Shown one piece after another: positions 25,454-34,591 of a DNA stretch of 64,000 nucleotides. The stretch comes from Emticicia sp. C21 (lineage in GTDB: Bacteria > Bacteroidota > Bacteroidia > Cytophagales > Spirosomataceae). Location of the stretch: assembly GCF_003418935.1 (NCBI RefSeq), contig NZ_QVMT01000015.1, positions 59,377 to 123,376 of the forward strand, in the 5' to 3' direction. Position 1 is the first letter of the stretch. Each line of letters starts with the position of its first letter. The notes beneath the pieces were generated by a model. It was not told where the DNA came from. It did not search any database and saw only the letters and a program-made list of their open reading frames with translations. The translations under genes were made by a program, and so were the position numbers.

Positions 25454-27250
25454 TTATCTACCCATGACAATAGTCACACGGCGGTTTTTAGCTTTGCCTT
25501 CAGGAGTTGTGTTTGGCACAACTGGTTGAGTCTGGCCATGTGCAAAAACCTGAATTCTACCCTCAGGGAAGTTACTGGCAGATTTTTTCTCCAACCATTG
25601 TTTTACAGCAAACGCTCTGGCTTCTGATAATGCCATATTTGCATCAGGATTCCCTACATTATCTGTATGTCCGTGTATTTCAACTTTCAGATTGCTGGCA
25701 ACTACCAGGTCGTTGAATAAATCTTCTAACTCTTTTTGTGCCTGTGGCGTAAAAGTCTCTTTTCCTGAAAGGAATGCTATATTCCATGACTTTTCTGATA
25801 CTTTTTCACGGATATTATCGTCCGATTTAAACGTAACTTCTTCTGCTGCCGAAATATTTTTTGTGCGCGAAGCCACATTTTGCAGATAACTTACATCAAT
25901 TACATCATCTGATTTAGGGAATGTAGGCATAAGTGCCGGATAAAGTTTGGAAGCTAAATTTCCGAAAACATCGTATACTATTTTTACCACGTTGGTGCTT
26001 CCGCTATTCAAACCAAAAATTTCCATGTTATCGCCTAAGTTGTGGACGGCAGAGCCTCCTAATTCAACTACTAATTTCTGGTTATCGACTGCCTGAGTTC
26101 CTTTATAATATTTAACCCAATAAGCTTTATCTGCTTCGTTATATACTTTCGCTGATAACTCACCGGCTTTGTCTAATACGGCAGAATAAGATTTAACCTG
26201 GTCTCCTCCCTCGGCAATGCCTTCAATTAATTTTTCTACTCTGTCACGGTTATCCTGCATATATTTTTTAATTCCAATCAAAACGCAAGGCATCTGGCTA
26301 CGATACTCTTTTGTAGATACAATTGAAACCAAGCCACCCTTTTTCTCCGCTACATTTACGTCGCCTGGTGTCCATGTAGCTACCCCATTCACGGTTACAC
26401 GTTTGGTCTCTCCAGTTGGTTTGCCATTAGAAACTACCTGACGCTCTTCTGAATATCCGGTAATATATTTTTCGGAGGCATCAAGATAACTATCTGCTGC
26501 CACAAAGTTCATGGCATTGGGATCATAAGTTTTTTCATCAGGATTTACAGGGATTCCGTTATCCCCACACCATTTTACTACTATATTCCAGTCACCATCG
26601 CGTAATACGGCAGTTGTAAGGCCACCTTTGGCATTCTGTGGATTTTCTTTCCATGCTGGTAAACCCATAAATTTATCTTCACCCAAAGATTTTCCACAAG
26701 TATAAATAATTTGTGCTCTGTAATCGCTTCCTAATTTTTCCAGTTCCGGATTTACTCCTGCTAAGAAAGCTGCTGCGCCATCGCCCATGATAGTCACAAA
26801 CTGCACACCTTCAGTTGTATTAGGATTGCTTTTATATTCGGAGGCAAACTTTACCAGATTAGCTTGCATTTGAGGTACCTCGTCTTGGCGAATAAGGCTT
26901 AGATTAATGCCTTTTTTCTCCATAATTGAGCCTTTAGAAGTTTTGGCACCGCCATTGGCAAAAATGGCACCCATTTGCGCATTCCAGGCCCAAAGCATCC
27001 ATCGTATTTCAGGAGAAGATACATTGGCTGGTTGGTCGGATGGCATTTCGATTGGTGCAACAGATGAAGAGGCATTTTTTGGAGCGGTAGGTAAATCAAT
27101 TTTCCCAACGTCCTGAGACTGACTACTAGACTTTTCCATTACGTATCCACTATCCAGAATCAGCCATTTTAGCCCCCATAATCCGGCTACGATCAGAACG
27201 GCAATAGTTAATCTTCCAAAAGGAGTTAATTTCGTTTTTGTGCTTTGCAT
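25454..27250 (-). CDS. Substrate-binding protein fused to OmpA peptidoglycan-binding domain
   Basis: 598 residues. A single N-terminal membrane anchor (about 11-32) has no clear cleavage site. A linker follows, then a periplasmic binding-protein-like domain (about 80-455) resembling the NMT1/phosphate-type class, and a C-terminal OmpA domain (about 485-598) with I-H-G-H-T-D-N-V-G, L-S-E-A-R-A and K-N-R-R-V. The protein would be held in the inner membrane and also bind peptidoglycan. It is the first gene of an ABC operon (permease and ATPase downstream). Similar proteins are annotated as phosphate-binding/OmpA; evidence for phosphate is weak here. Confidence 0.85.
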   Translation of the reverse strand: MQSTKTKLTPFGRLTIAVLIVAGLWGLKWLILDSGYVMEKSSSQSQDVGKIDLPTAPKNASSSVAPIEMPSDQPANVSSPEIRWMLWAWNAQMGAIFANGGAKTSKGSIMEKKGINLSLIRQDEVPQMQANLVKFASEYKSNPNTTEGVQFVTIMGDGAAAFLAGVNPELEKLGSDYRAQIIYTCGKSLGEDKFMGLPAWKENPQNAKGGLTTAVLRDGDWNIVVKWCGDNGIPVNPDEKTYDPNAMNFVAADSYLDASEKYITGYSEERQVVSNGKPTGETKRVTVNGVATWTPGDVNVAEKKGGLVSIVSTKEYRSQMPCVLIGIKKYMQDNRDRVEKLIEGIAEGGDQVKSYSAVLDKAGELSAKVYNEADKAYWVKYYKGTQAVDNQKLVVELGGSAVHNLGDNMEIFGLNSGSTNVVKIVYDVFGNLASKLYPALMPTFPKSDDVIDVSYLQNVASRTKNISAAEEVTFKSDDNIREKVSEKSWNIAFLSGKETFTPQAQKELEDLFNDLVVASNLKVEIHGHTDNVGNPDANMALSEARAFAVKQWLEKKSASNFPEGRIQVFAHGQTQPVVPNTTPEGKAKNRRVTIVMGR

Positions 27251-27578
27251 TTTTTAAGGCGGTTTAATAAGAAGTATTCTACAGGGTTATCAAAAGTAAA
27301 AAAATGATTTTAATTACCAAATACCTGTTTAATAAATATAATAATTAGACAAATTTAAATAGCTTTTTATCGTTTTTACCTACAAAAATGTAGCCGAACG
27401 GTCGAAAATCCATGCATCCAAGGCGATTTTAGTGAGATTTTTTATTGAAAGGTAAATTTTCTGATGTGTAGATATTCTTGGACATAAAAACAAAAAAATA
27501 GAGGTAACCTTTCGGGTTACCTCTATTATATATTAATTTTAAAATCTTACTTGTCCAATGGAAATGAACACCGATTTT
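27251..27578. other. Intergenic region between lepB and the ABC operon
   Basis: About 330 bp without a gene. It holds the lepB terminator (27497-27527) and presumably the promoter of the ABC operon. A short ORF is not supported on either strand. Nothing else is seen. Confidence 0.6.
27497..27527 (-). terminator. Intrinsic terminator of the parA-lepB group
   Basis: A 13-bp inverted repeat, AATAGAGGTAACC / GGTTACCTCTATT, with loop TTTCG. A T run follows on the minus strand, about 50 bp after the lepB stop. Confidence 0.9.
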
Positions 27579-28724
27579 TTAACGGATAATACTAAACAAA
27601 CGACTCCAGCGGATTTTATTCAGGAATGTTCCGTCTTTGTCAATAGACATCCAGATGAACACTGCTTTACCAACAATATGATCTTCCGGTACAAAACCCC
27701 AGAAACGTGAATCATCTGAGCCATGACGGTTATCACCCATCATGAAATAGTAATCTTGTTTGAACGTATAAGAAGTAATTGGCTTACCATCTAAAATGAT
27801 TTGACCGTTTACAAACTTAGCATCTTTGTTACCGTCGAATGTAGTAATCACACCCTTATACAAAGCGAGATTTCTTTCATCTAACTGAATAGTAACTCCT
27901 TTCTTGGGAATAGTGATAGGGCCAAAGTTATCTCTGTTAAACGGAAACAAACGCGAATTATAAGGGAAAGTATTATATCTTATATCGGTTGTATCTTCCT
28001 TAGCCATCACCATTGGCGTAATGCTTTTCACGAAATCGAGGTTTTTCATATCCTTAACCCCTTGTTCGGTAGCTTTTACATAATAAATAGTTTTATCAGT
28101 GATTCTGAGGTCTTGCTCAAATTCAGAAATGTCGTATTTCTGGAAAACCTTTTCATTTACCTGAGTATTGGCTTCAATAGCATACTCCATTTGCATGCCA
28201 GGAGGATTGGCGAAAATTTTATTGTTAAGATATACCTGACCTGCGCGTAATTCAACCACATCGCCCGGAATACCAATACAGCGTTTAATATAATTGGTTC
28301 TTAGATCAACAGGATATTTATCAAAACCACCAAATTCATCAGGTCTTTCCGGGCAACCAGGATAGTTAAATACTACCACATCACCATTTTTTACATGCGT
28401 AAAGCCCGGTAATCTATATTGCGGTAACTGAATCCAGTCAAGGTATGATGGCACTTCTGTAAACCATATTTTCTGATGTGTCAATGGAACCTGTAAAATG
28501 GTCTTTGGCGTTCTGGTACCATAATGTAATTTACTCACGAAAAGGAAATCATTGATTAATAGACTTTTTTCCATCGAACCTGTCGGAATAGTATAGGCTT
28601 CTAAAAAGAGCCAGCGAATCAATGTAGCTGCAACTACTGCAAATAGCACTGAATCGAACCACTCTCTGGTTGCGGATTTCTTCTTTACAGTTTTTTCTTG
28701 TGTTTTTGTTTCAACTTCTGCCAT
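27579..28724 (-). CDS. lepB: Signal peptidase I
   Basis: 381 residues from the ATG at 28724, preceded by a GGAG site; the ATG at 28742 is less likely. A membrane anchor lies at about 26-42, followed by I-P-T-G-S50-M-E with the catalytic Ser, and N-Y-I-K147-R-C-I-G-I-P-G-D with the catalytic Lys. [14 protein letters not shown] is box E. The protein is longer than E. coli LepB, with a Bacteroidota insert (about 165-285) between boxes D and E. It removes signal peptides at the inner membrane. It lies downstream of dapB. Confidence 0.95.
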   Translation of the reverse strand: MAEVETKTQEKTVKKKSATREWFDSVLFAVVAATLIRWLFLEAYTIPTGSMEKSLLINDFLFVSKLHYGTRTPKTILQVPLTHQKIWFTEVPSYLDWIQLPQYRLPGFTHVKNGDVVVFNYPGCPERPDEFGGFDKYPVDLRTNYIKRCIGIPGDVVELRAGQVYLNNKIFANPPGMQMEYAIEANTQVNEKVFQKYDISEFEQDLRITDKTIYYVKATEQGVKDMKNLDFVKSITPMVMAKEDTTDIRYNTFPYNSRLFPFNRDNFGPITIPKKGVTIQLDERNLALYKGVITTFDGNKDAKFVNGQIILDGKPITSYTFKQDYYFMMGDNRHGSDDSRFWGFVPEDHIVGKAVFIWMSIDKDGTFLNKIRWSRLFSIIR

Positions 28725-28808
28725 ATATTTTAACTCCAGCAAAGGAGATTTTTTAATTAATGATTATCGCTGTTAATATATTGTTATAAGGTATATTAAA
28801 ATTGCAGC

Positions 28809-29528
28809 TTAAAACCCTAACATGTCCTGCATACCAAAAATTCCGGTTTTGCCATGTATCCATTCTGCAGCAATCACAGCTCCTAAAGCAAAGCCATTAC
28901 GGCTATGAGCAATATGCTTAATTTCAATCTGATCAACATCAGAAATATATTTTATTTCGTGTGTTCCCGATACTTTTCCCTCTCTCGACGACCAGATAGC
29001 CAGTTCATTATCATTGGCAATCTGGTTATTTACCCATTTAACTTTGTTGCCCAGATTTTCAATAATGCCTTGTGCTAAAGTAATGGCTGTTCCGCTTGGG
29101 GCGTCTTTCTTTTCAGTATGATGTATTTCATTGGTTGATACCTTATATTCATTAGTATAAGGACTCATCAACTTCGCTAAGGCTTTATTCAATTCAAAAA
29201 ACAGATTTACGCCAATGCTGTAATTAGAAGCATAAAAGAACGCACCTTCATTTTCAATACATAACTTCTCAATTTCAGATTTATGTTGCAGCCATCCGGT
29301 GGTACCACATACTGTAGGTAAGCCAAATTCCATACAGAATTTAAGGTTTCCATAGGCTGATTCAGGTGAACTGAATTCTATTACCACATCGGTATTTTCA
29401 GAATTGATGGATAATAAATCTGTACGATTACTAATATCTATTTTTGCGGAAATTTCATGACCTCTCTGTAAAGCAATCTGTTCAATTACTTTACCCATTT
29501 TTCCATATCCTAACAGGGCAATACGCAT
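28809..29528 (-). CDS. dapB: 4-hydroxy-tetrahydrodipicolinate reductase
   Basis: 239 residues, the short Bacteroidota form (E. coli has 273). The nucleotide motif is G-Y-G-K-M-G-K near 7-13. The catalytic region is E-I-H-H-T-E-K-K-D-A-P-S-G-T-A near 134-148. The enzyme reduces the cyclic intermediate of the lysine/diaminopimelate pathway, which also supplies peptidoglycan. It lies 18 bp after the DUF5683 gene and ahead of lepB, an order seen in many Bacteroidota. Confidence 0.96.
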   Translation of the reverse strand: MRIALLGYGKMGKVIEQIALQRGHEISAKIDISNRTDLLSINSENTDVVIEFSSPESAYGNLKFCMEFGLPTVCGTTGWLQHKSEIEKLCIENEGAFFYASNYSIGVNLFFELNKALAKLMSPYTNEYKVSTNEIHHTEKKDAPSGTAITLAQGIIENLGNKVKWVNNQIANDNELAIWSSREGKVSGTHEIKYISDVDQIEIKHIAHSRNGFALGAVIAAEWIHGKTGIFGMQDMLGF

Positions 29529-29546
29529 ATACTTATTTTAATTCGT

Positions 29547-30251
29547 TTAAAATCTCAAAACAACTCTTGCCCCAACAGCATTGCCATAGGCAGTTGATTG
29601 GACACTTGGTTCAAATTTAAGCGAAATATCGTCGCTCATATCAAATGTTTTTAAATGTGCCGATACATTGGCTTGTACTGCTTGCAATGTCCAGCCCACG
29701 GCAAACAATATTACTGTTAAATCTCTGTAGCGTCTGAAACTGTTTACTGCAGGTTCTATCTGCGCTTGTGTAAAGGGCCCGAGTGTTCTTCCGGTTTTTT
29801 TATTCCAGATTCCCGAAATCTGCTCTATCATTACCTCTTTCTCTCCACCCACCACAATCGTTTGTAAATAACGCTTGTAATACCAGTAACGGTCGTTGGT
29901 AAACCAAAAAGTATAAACTCCACCGGCTGCTGCTGCGTAAACTATCGGAATCACCCAATATTCTTTGTTAGTCGCTTGTCCCCAACCAGGGAGTATTAAA
30001 GACCTTAACAGTGCTTTGCGGGCCGGATTTGCCTTTTTTGCTGAATCTACTTTGAAAGTCCTGGCTAGAAAGTTTTCTCTTTTAGAGGTATCTCTTTTGA
30101 GAATTTTATTAACTAGACTAAGTTTTTTGGCAGAATCGACAGCAATTTTTTTAATAGAATCAGCTTTGACAGGAATATTACTTAGTGTATCTGTTTTTTG
30201 AGCAAAAGAAATGTTTGTAATAAATAAAAGAAAAACCAATGCCCGAACCAT
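29547..30251 (-). CDS. DUF5683 membrane protein
   Basis: 234 residues from the ATG at 30251, which begins a signal peptide (ends Ser-Phe-Ala-Gln); an upstream ATG at 30323 would add 24 polar residues. The family core is K-A-L-L-R-S-L-I-L-P-G-W-G-Q-A-T-N-K-E-Y-W, followed by two membrane segments and a Tyr/Trp-rich stretch. Function unknown. The gene is nearly always placed between parB and dapB in Bacteroidota, as here, and is probably co-transcribed with them. Confidence 0.88.
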   Translation of the reverse strand: MVRALVFLLFITNISFAQKTDTLSNIPVKADSIKKIAVDSAKKLSLVNKILKRDTSKRENFLARTFKVDSAKKANPARKALLRSLILPGWGQATNKEYWVIPIVYAAAAGGVYTFWFTNDRYWYYKRYLQTIVVGGEKEVMIEQISGIWNKKTGRTLGPFTQAQIEPAVNSFRRYRDLTVILFAVGWTLQAVQANVSAHLKTFDMSDDISLKFEPSVQSTAYGNAVGARVVLRF

Positions 30252-30350
30252 ATTCCGAATATTTAATTGCGAATAAAGAGACAAAATTAGGTTCTTATAT
30301 TTCTTTTTACAATTCTTTAACAATTTTTAAGCTCTTTTGATACAGTAATA

Positions 30351-31277
30351 TTACTCCTGATTTACCTTGATTGAGTTCAGAATTCTATCTAATTCATCTT
30401 TTGATGAGAAAGGTATTTTAATCTCTCCTTTATGCTTATCGTCAGCTTTTACTAGAACTTTAGTGCCAAAATAACCTTGAAGCCTGAACTGTAAAGACGA
30501 AATCTCCTGCTTTATTGTTGTCTGGCGTTTTCCCTTATTATCTTCCTGAATCAATAATGCCAATCGACGTACCTCATCTTCAATTTTGCGAACAGACCAG
30601 TTTTCTTCAACAACTTTGCTGAATAGCTTAATCTGCGTTTCATGATTATCGATATTAATCAGGGCACGTGCATGGCCCATCGAAATTTCATTATCACGAA
30701 CGGCAGCCTGAATAACATCCGGCAGTTTCAATAAGCGAAGATAATTATTGACTGTTGTACGGTTTTTACCTACTCTGTCGCCTAATTCTTCTTGTTTTAA
30801 TTGAAATTCGCTTAGCAAGCGGTGATAACTCAAGGCAATTTCTATGGCATTCAGGTTTTCGCGCTGAATGTTTTCGATTAATGCCATTTCGAGCATCTGT
30901 TGGTCATCAGCCGTACGGATATAAGCAGGAATCTTGGTTAATCCGGCTAATTTAGAGGCTTGCAAACGACGTTCCCCTGAAATAAGGGTATATCTGCCCG
31001 GACTAGATTCTTTAACAGTAATCGGTTGGATGATACCTAATACTTTAATTGATTCTGCTAATTCCTGCAACGCCTCCTGGTCGAAATGGGTACGGGGTTG
31101 GTAAGGATTAGTTTCAACCGAATCGATCATTATTTCGTGCATAGAGCTGATCGCTTCTAAACGACGTGGAATAGTTGGTGTTTCGGATGGGGTACTGCCA
31201 GAGTCTGAAAGCAACGCACCTAAACCTCTACCGAGACCGGTCATACTCTTCTTTTGGTTGACTATTTTAGATTCCAT
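30351..31277 (-). CDS. parB: Chromosome partitioning protein ParB
   Basis: 308 residues. The ParB/Srx CTPase domain has N-P-Y-Q-P-R near 57-62, then G-E-R-R-L-Q-A near 99-105 and E-N-I-Q-R-E-N-L near 133-140. The central helix-turn-helix (about 150-185) has V-G-K-N-R-T-T-V-N-N-Y-L-R-L-L, and the C-terminal segment forms the dimer. ParB binds parS sites near the replication origin and loads as a CTP-dependent clamp. It is 74 bp after parA. The repeats upstream of parA (32199-32248) are candidates for its binding. Confidence 0.96.
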   Translation of the reverse strand: MESKIVNQKKSMTGLGRGLGALLSDSGSTPSETPTIPRRLEAISSMHEIMIDSVETNPYQPRTHFDQEALQELAESIKVLGIIQPITVKESSPGRYTLISGERRLQASKLAGLTKIPAYIRTADDQQMLEMALIENIQRENLNAIEIALSYHRLLSEFQLKQEELGDRVGKNRTTVNNYLRLLKLPDVIQAAVRDNEISMGHARALINIDNHETQIKLFSKVVEENWSVRKIEDEVRRLALLIQEDNKGKRQTTIKQEISSLQFRLQGYFGTKVLVKADDKHKGEIKIPFSSKDELDRILNSIKVNQE

Positions 31278-31351
31278 ATTTTTTTAATGTTAAATGGGCC
31301 TTTGTTGTGTATCTTCCCATGTACATTTATATAATTCTTTGAGTAGTCGTA

Positions 31352-32134
31352 TCAGTTTTCAGATACTAATTTTCCATTTTTTATCAGAATCTCTCTTGCC
31401 AGATTCAAATAACTGATAGCTCCCTTGCTATCGGCATCTTGTGCCAAAGCAGGTACACCGTAACTCGGCGATTCAGACAATCGGATATTTCTTGGAATCA
31501 GGGTCTGGAAAACCATGTTCCTGAAGTGAGTAGTTACCTCATGCACCACCTGATTCGACAATCGCACACGCAAATCATACATGGTTAACAAAATACCCTC
31601 AATCGTTAAGGCAGGATTCAATCGCTGCTGAATGATTTTGATGGTATTTAACAACTTGCCTAATCCCTCGAGCGCAAAATACTCACATTGCACAGGTACA
31701 ATGACCGAATCAGCAGCAGTAAGGCTATTAATGACTATCAAACCCAGAGACGGTGAGCAATCAATAATGATAAAATCATACATATCTTTCACGTCCATCA
31801 ATGATTCTTTCATCTTTTCTTCACGCTTCGGGAGATTAATCATTTCGATTTCGGCTCCTACTAGGTCGATATGAGAAGGTAATAAATCAAGGTTGGGGAA
31901 GTCGGTTTCGATAATAATATCACGTGGACGAATATCATCGACCATACATTCGTAAATGCTGTTTTCTACTTCTTTAGGGTTAAAGCCCAAACCAGAGGTA
32001 GCATTAGCTTGTGGGTCAGCATCAATTATGAGTGTCCGAAATTCGAGCGCAGCCAAGCTGGCTGCTAAATTTATGGTAGTGGTCGTTTTACCTACGCCTC
32101 CCTTTTGGTTGGCAATTGCTATTATTTTTCCCAT
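31352..32134 (-). CDS. parA: Chromosome partitioning ATPase ParA/Soj
   Basis: 260 residues, standard for Soj. The deviant Walker A is K-G-G-V-G-K-T-T-T near 11-19. Walker A' I-D-A-D-P-Q-A-N-A-T near 39-48 and Walker B F-I-I-I-D-C-S-P-S near 121-129 are intact. ParA and ParB move newly copied origins apart. It heads the group parA, parB, DUF5683, dapB, lepB. The divergent gene is truA. Confidence 0.96.
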   Translation of the reverse strand: MGKIIAIANQKGGVGKTTTTINLAASLAALEFRTLIIDADPQANATSGLGFNPKEVENSIYECMVDDIRPRDIIIETDFPNLDLLPSHIDLVGAEIEMINLPKREEKMKESLMDVKDMYDFIIIDCSPSLGLIVINSLTAADSVIVPVQCEYFALEGLGKLLNTIKIIQQRLNPALTIEGILLTMYDLRVRLSNQVVHEVTTHFRNMVFQTLIPRNIRLSESPSYGVPALAQDADSKGAISYLNLAREILIKNGKLVSEN

Positions 32135-32198
32135 TGCTTGTGGTTAGAGAAAATTACTGCTTCAAATATCAAACATTTAATGTTAAGAAACAATTAAA

Positions 32199-32248
32199 TG
32201 TTCCACGACGTGGAAAAAATGTTCCACGATGTGGATAAGATTGTGGAA
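32199..32248. promoter_or_regulatory. Two parS-like direct repeats plus a half-site upstream of parA
   Basis: TGTTCCACGACGTGGAA (32199-32215) and TGTTCCACGATGTGGAT (32220-32236) repeat with a 21-bp period, about two helical turns. Each is a parS-like palindrome whose half-sites GTTCCAC and GTGGAA are separated by three extra bases (GAC or GAT). A third half-site, GTGGAA, is at 32243-32248. They lie in the parA-truA interval. Confidence 0.6.
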
Positions 32249-32282
32249 TGAAGGGATAATTAAGCTTTTTAATCAGACGAGA

Positions 32283-32315
32283 TTTGCTTACGTGCCCATC
32301 AGGATGTTATCTTTG
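32283..32315 (+). promoter_or_regulatory. Promoter of truA, Bacteroidota type
   Basis: TTTG at 32283-32286 and TATCTTTG at 32308-32315 are separated by 21 bases, a perfect match to TTTG-N19-21-TAnnTTTG. The expected transcription start falls at about 32319-32321, on the truA ATG itself. Confidence 0.65.
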
Positions 32316-32319
32316 TCGC

Positions 32320-33051
32320 ATGCGTTATTTATTAGAGTGTTCTTATAAAGGTACTGCTTTTCATGGCTGGCAGGTGCAAGACAATGCACCTAGTGTGCAA
32401 GGGCATATAGAAAAAGCCTTGTCTATAGTCATGAGAAAGGAAATGCAGATTGTGGGAAGTAGCCGAACTGATGCCGGAGTACACGCCTATCAACAATTTG
32501 CGCATTTCGATGTAATGGAACCTCTGGCTAATCTCGAAAAGATGGTACACTCCATGAACGGCATTTTACCAAAAGATATTGCGGTTCAACAGATTACTAC
32601 TGTTTCAGATGAGTTTCACTCGAGATTTGATGCTACCCATCGGAGATACCTATATCGAATTTCACAGCAGAAAACGCCGTTCTGGCAGGAGTTTTCTTAT
32701 TTTTACAGGACACCTGTGGATGTTGGACAAATGAATAGAGCAGGGGAGATCTTGAAAAAGCATATTGATTTTCAATGCTTTAGCAAAGTCCATACAGATG
32801 TGGTTACATTCAATTGTCAGATAGATTTTGCTTATTGGGAACAGGAAGACCAGTTCCTGCTGTTTCATGTCAAAGCTGATAGATTTTTAAGAGGCATGGT
32901 GCGAGCCATTGTCGGAACGATGTTAGAAGTTGGCACCGGAAAATTGAGTTTATCTGGATTTGAAGATATTATTTTATCAAAAAGTCGCCAGAAAGCTGGC
33001 AGGGCTGTTCCAGCCGAGGGATTGACTTTAGTTGAAGTAGGGTATCCGTAG
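32320..33051 (+). CDS. truA: tRNA pseudouridine synthase A
   Basis: 243 residues from the ATG at 32320; an earlier in-frame start (32284) lies upstream of the promoter's -7 box and is rejected. The catalytic motif is S-R-T-D51-A-G-V-H-A, with Asp51 as nucleophile. M-R-Y-L-L-E-C-S-Y-K-G-T-A-F-H-G-W-Q is the usual TruA start. It makes pseudouridine at positions 38-40 of tRNAs. No 5' leader is expected, so translation may begin on a leaderless mRNA. Confidence 0.95.
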   Translation: MRYLLECSYKGTAFHGWQVQDNAPSVQGHIEKALSIVMRKEMQIVGSSRTDAGVHAYQQFAHFDVMEPLANLEKMVHSMNGILPKDIAVQQITTVSDEFHSRFDATHRRYLYRISQQKTPFWQEFSYFYRTPVDVGQMNRAGEILKKHIDFQCFSKVHTDVVTFNCQIDFAYWEQEDQFLLFHVKADRFLRGMVRAIVGTMLEVGTGKLSLSGFEDIILSKSRQKAGRAVPAEGLTLVEVGYP

Positions 33052-33060
33052 GAAGGAGTG

Positions 33061-33119
33061 GTGCGGGGGTGCCTAGTCTCCATCAAACAGTTCCACGGAG
33101 ACTAGGCGTCCCCGTGCAC
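33061..33119. repeat. G+C-rich palindrome with AACAGTTC loop
   Basis: A perfect 11-bp stem, GCCTAGTCTCC / GGAGACTAGGC, encloses a 15-base loop beginning ATCAAACAGTTC, with imperfect outer arms (GTGCGGGG / CCCCGTGCAC). It is richer in G+C than its surroundings. It lies between truA and the GNAT gene and has no T run, so a terminator role is uncertain. The loop matches the hairpin at 2949-2970. Confidence 0.65.
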
Positions 33120-33144
33120 ACCATGAGATGCAAACAGAATTAAA

Positions 33145-33615
33145 ATGAACATCACTATTCAAAAAATTGCTTCTTCAGAAGACTTGGAAGAAATAAAAGC
33201 ATTGTTCCGGGAATATGAAAAATTTCTGGGTGTAAGCCTGTGCTTTCAGAATTTTGAAGAAGAACTAGCCAAGCTCCCAGCTAAATATGCTGAGCCGGAA
33301 GGTGCTATTTTCTTAGCCAAAGTAGAAGGAAAAAGTGCAGGCTGTATAGCTTTGTGGAAATTAGAAGAGGGAGTGTGTGAAATGAAAAGACTATATGTAA
33401 AACCGGATTTTCAGGGTTTGGGCCTAGGGAAAAAACTGGCTCAGATAGTCATCGCAGAAGCCAAAGAGAAAGGCTACAAAAAAATGAAACTGGATACGCT
33501 CAGACGGTTAGCATCTGCGAATCATTTATATAAAGCACTGCAATTTACTGAAACTACTTCCTATAATTATAATCCGGAAGATGATGTAGCTTATTTTGAA
33601 AAGGACCTTATATAA
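33145..33615 (+). CDS. GNAT family N-acetyltransferase
   Basis: 156 residues. The acetyl-CoA binding region is L-Y-V-K-P-D-F-Q-G-L-G-L-G-K-K-L near 85-100, the classic Q-x-x-G-x-G motif A of GNAT. A strand with E-M-K-R-L precedes it, and D-T-L-R-R-L-A-S-A-N-H-L-Y-K-A-L follows. The substrate is unknown. The stop shares one base with the ATG of the Sua5 gene, so the pair is translated together. Confidence 0.88.
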   Translation: MNITIQKIASSEDLEEIKALFREYEKFLGVSLCFQNFEEELAKLPAKYAEPEGAIFLAKVEGKSAGCIALWKLEEGVCEMKRLYVKPDFQGLGLGKKLAQIVIAEAKEKGYKKMKLDTLRRLASANHLYKALQFTETTSYNYNPEDDVAYFEKDLI

Positions 33616-34571
33616 TGGCAATTATAGGAAAAGATATAGATTTAGCAATTAAGCTTCTGAATGAAGGAGAAGTAATTGGGATTCCTACAGAGACGGTTTA
33701 TGGTCTTGCTGGAAATGCCCTGAATACTGATGCTGTTGCTAAAATATTTGAGGTGAAGAATAGACCTTCTTTTGACCCGCTCATTATTCATACCAATAGT
33801 ATTGAACGTTTCAAAGATTATATCAGTGAAATAGATACCCGAGTATATGACTTAGCTGAGAAATTTATGCCGGGGCCATTGACACTTTTGCTTCCAAGAA
33901 AAGACATCATTCCTGACTTGGTAACATCCGGCTTGGAAAATGTGGCGATTCGTATTCCACAACATCCTCTGACACTTGAATTACTTAGCCAGTTAGATTA
34001 CCCTCTAGCCGCGCCTAGTGCGAATCCATTCGGGTATATTTCTCCGACAAATACTACTCATGTTAATAATCAATTAGGAGATAAGATTAAGTATATTCTG
34101 GATGGCGGGGATTGTCAGGTAGGAATTGAATCAACGATAGTTGGTTTTGTGGATGATGAAGCAGTTGTGTATCGTAAAGGAGGGTTATCAATTGAAGACA
34201 TTGAGGGCGTTGTGGGTAAAGTAAATGTAATTGAACATTCTTCCTCAAATCCATTAGCACCAGGAATGCTCAAAAGCCATTATGCACCGAAGAAACAATT
34301 AATTCTTTTGGATAATAAGAAAGCAATAAACTCGGAAGGGAAAAAGATTGGCTATCTGGGCTTTCAACATTATCACCCTGATATTCCTGCCGAAAATCAA
34401 TTATTGCTTTCTCCGAATGGTGATTTCAGAGAAGCAGCCAAGCATCTTTTTGCTTATATGCGGCAATTAGATTCTATGGAGGTTGATAGGATTTACACAG
34501 AGTTACTCCCTGAAAAAGAACTGGGCAGAGCTGTTAATGACAGAATCAAAAGAGCGACTATCAAAGACTAG
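33615..34571 (+). CDS. L-threonylcarbamoyladenylate synthase, Sua5-type
   Basis: 318 residues, the long form. The YrdC domain (1-200) has I-P-T-E-T-V-Y-G-L-A-G-N-A near 20-32, K-N-R-P and the substrate loop P-L-I-I-H. A smaller Sua5 C-terminal domain (about 215-318) follows the linker P-G-M-L-K-S-H-Y-A-P. The enzyme makes threonylcarbamoyl-AMP, the first step of t6A37 synthesis in tRNA. It pairs with truA nearby as a second tRNA modification gene. Confidence 0.94.
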   Translation: MAIIGKDIDLAIKLLNEGEVIGIPTETVYGLAGNALNTDAVAKIFEVKNRPSFDPLIIHTNSIERFKDYISEIDTRVYDLAEKFMPGPLTLLLPRKDIIPDLVTSGLENVAIRIPQHPLTLELLSQLDYPLAAPSANPFGYISPTNTTHVNNQLGDKIKYILDGGDCQVGIESTIVGFVDDEAVVYRKGGLSIEDIEGVVGKVNVIEHSSSNPLAPGMLKSHYAPKKQLILLDNKKAINSEGKKIGYLGFQHYHPDIPAENQLLLSPNGDFREAAKHLFAYMRQLDSMEVDRIYTELLPEKELGRAVNDRIKRATIKD

Positions 34572-34580
34572 ATCTTTGAT
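34560..34580. terminator. Weak inverted repeat at convergent gene ends
   Basis: ATCAAAGA / TCTTTGAT, 8 bp arms with a 5-base loop, spans the Sua5 stop codon. There is no strong T run. It may help separate the convergent genes. Confidence 0.35.
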
Positions 34581-34591
34581 AAAAGATTGAG

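Noticed and set aside
32199..32236. Canonical parS
   Set aside because: The palindrome centre is three bases wider than the consensus, so I call it only parS-like.
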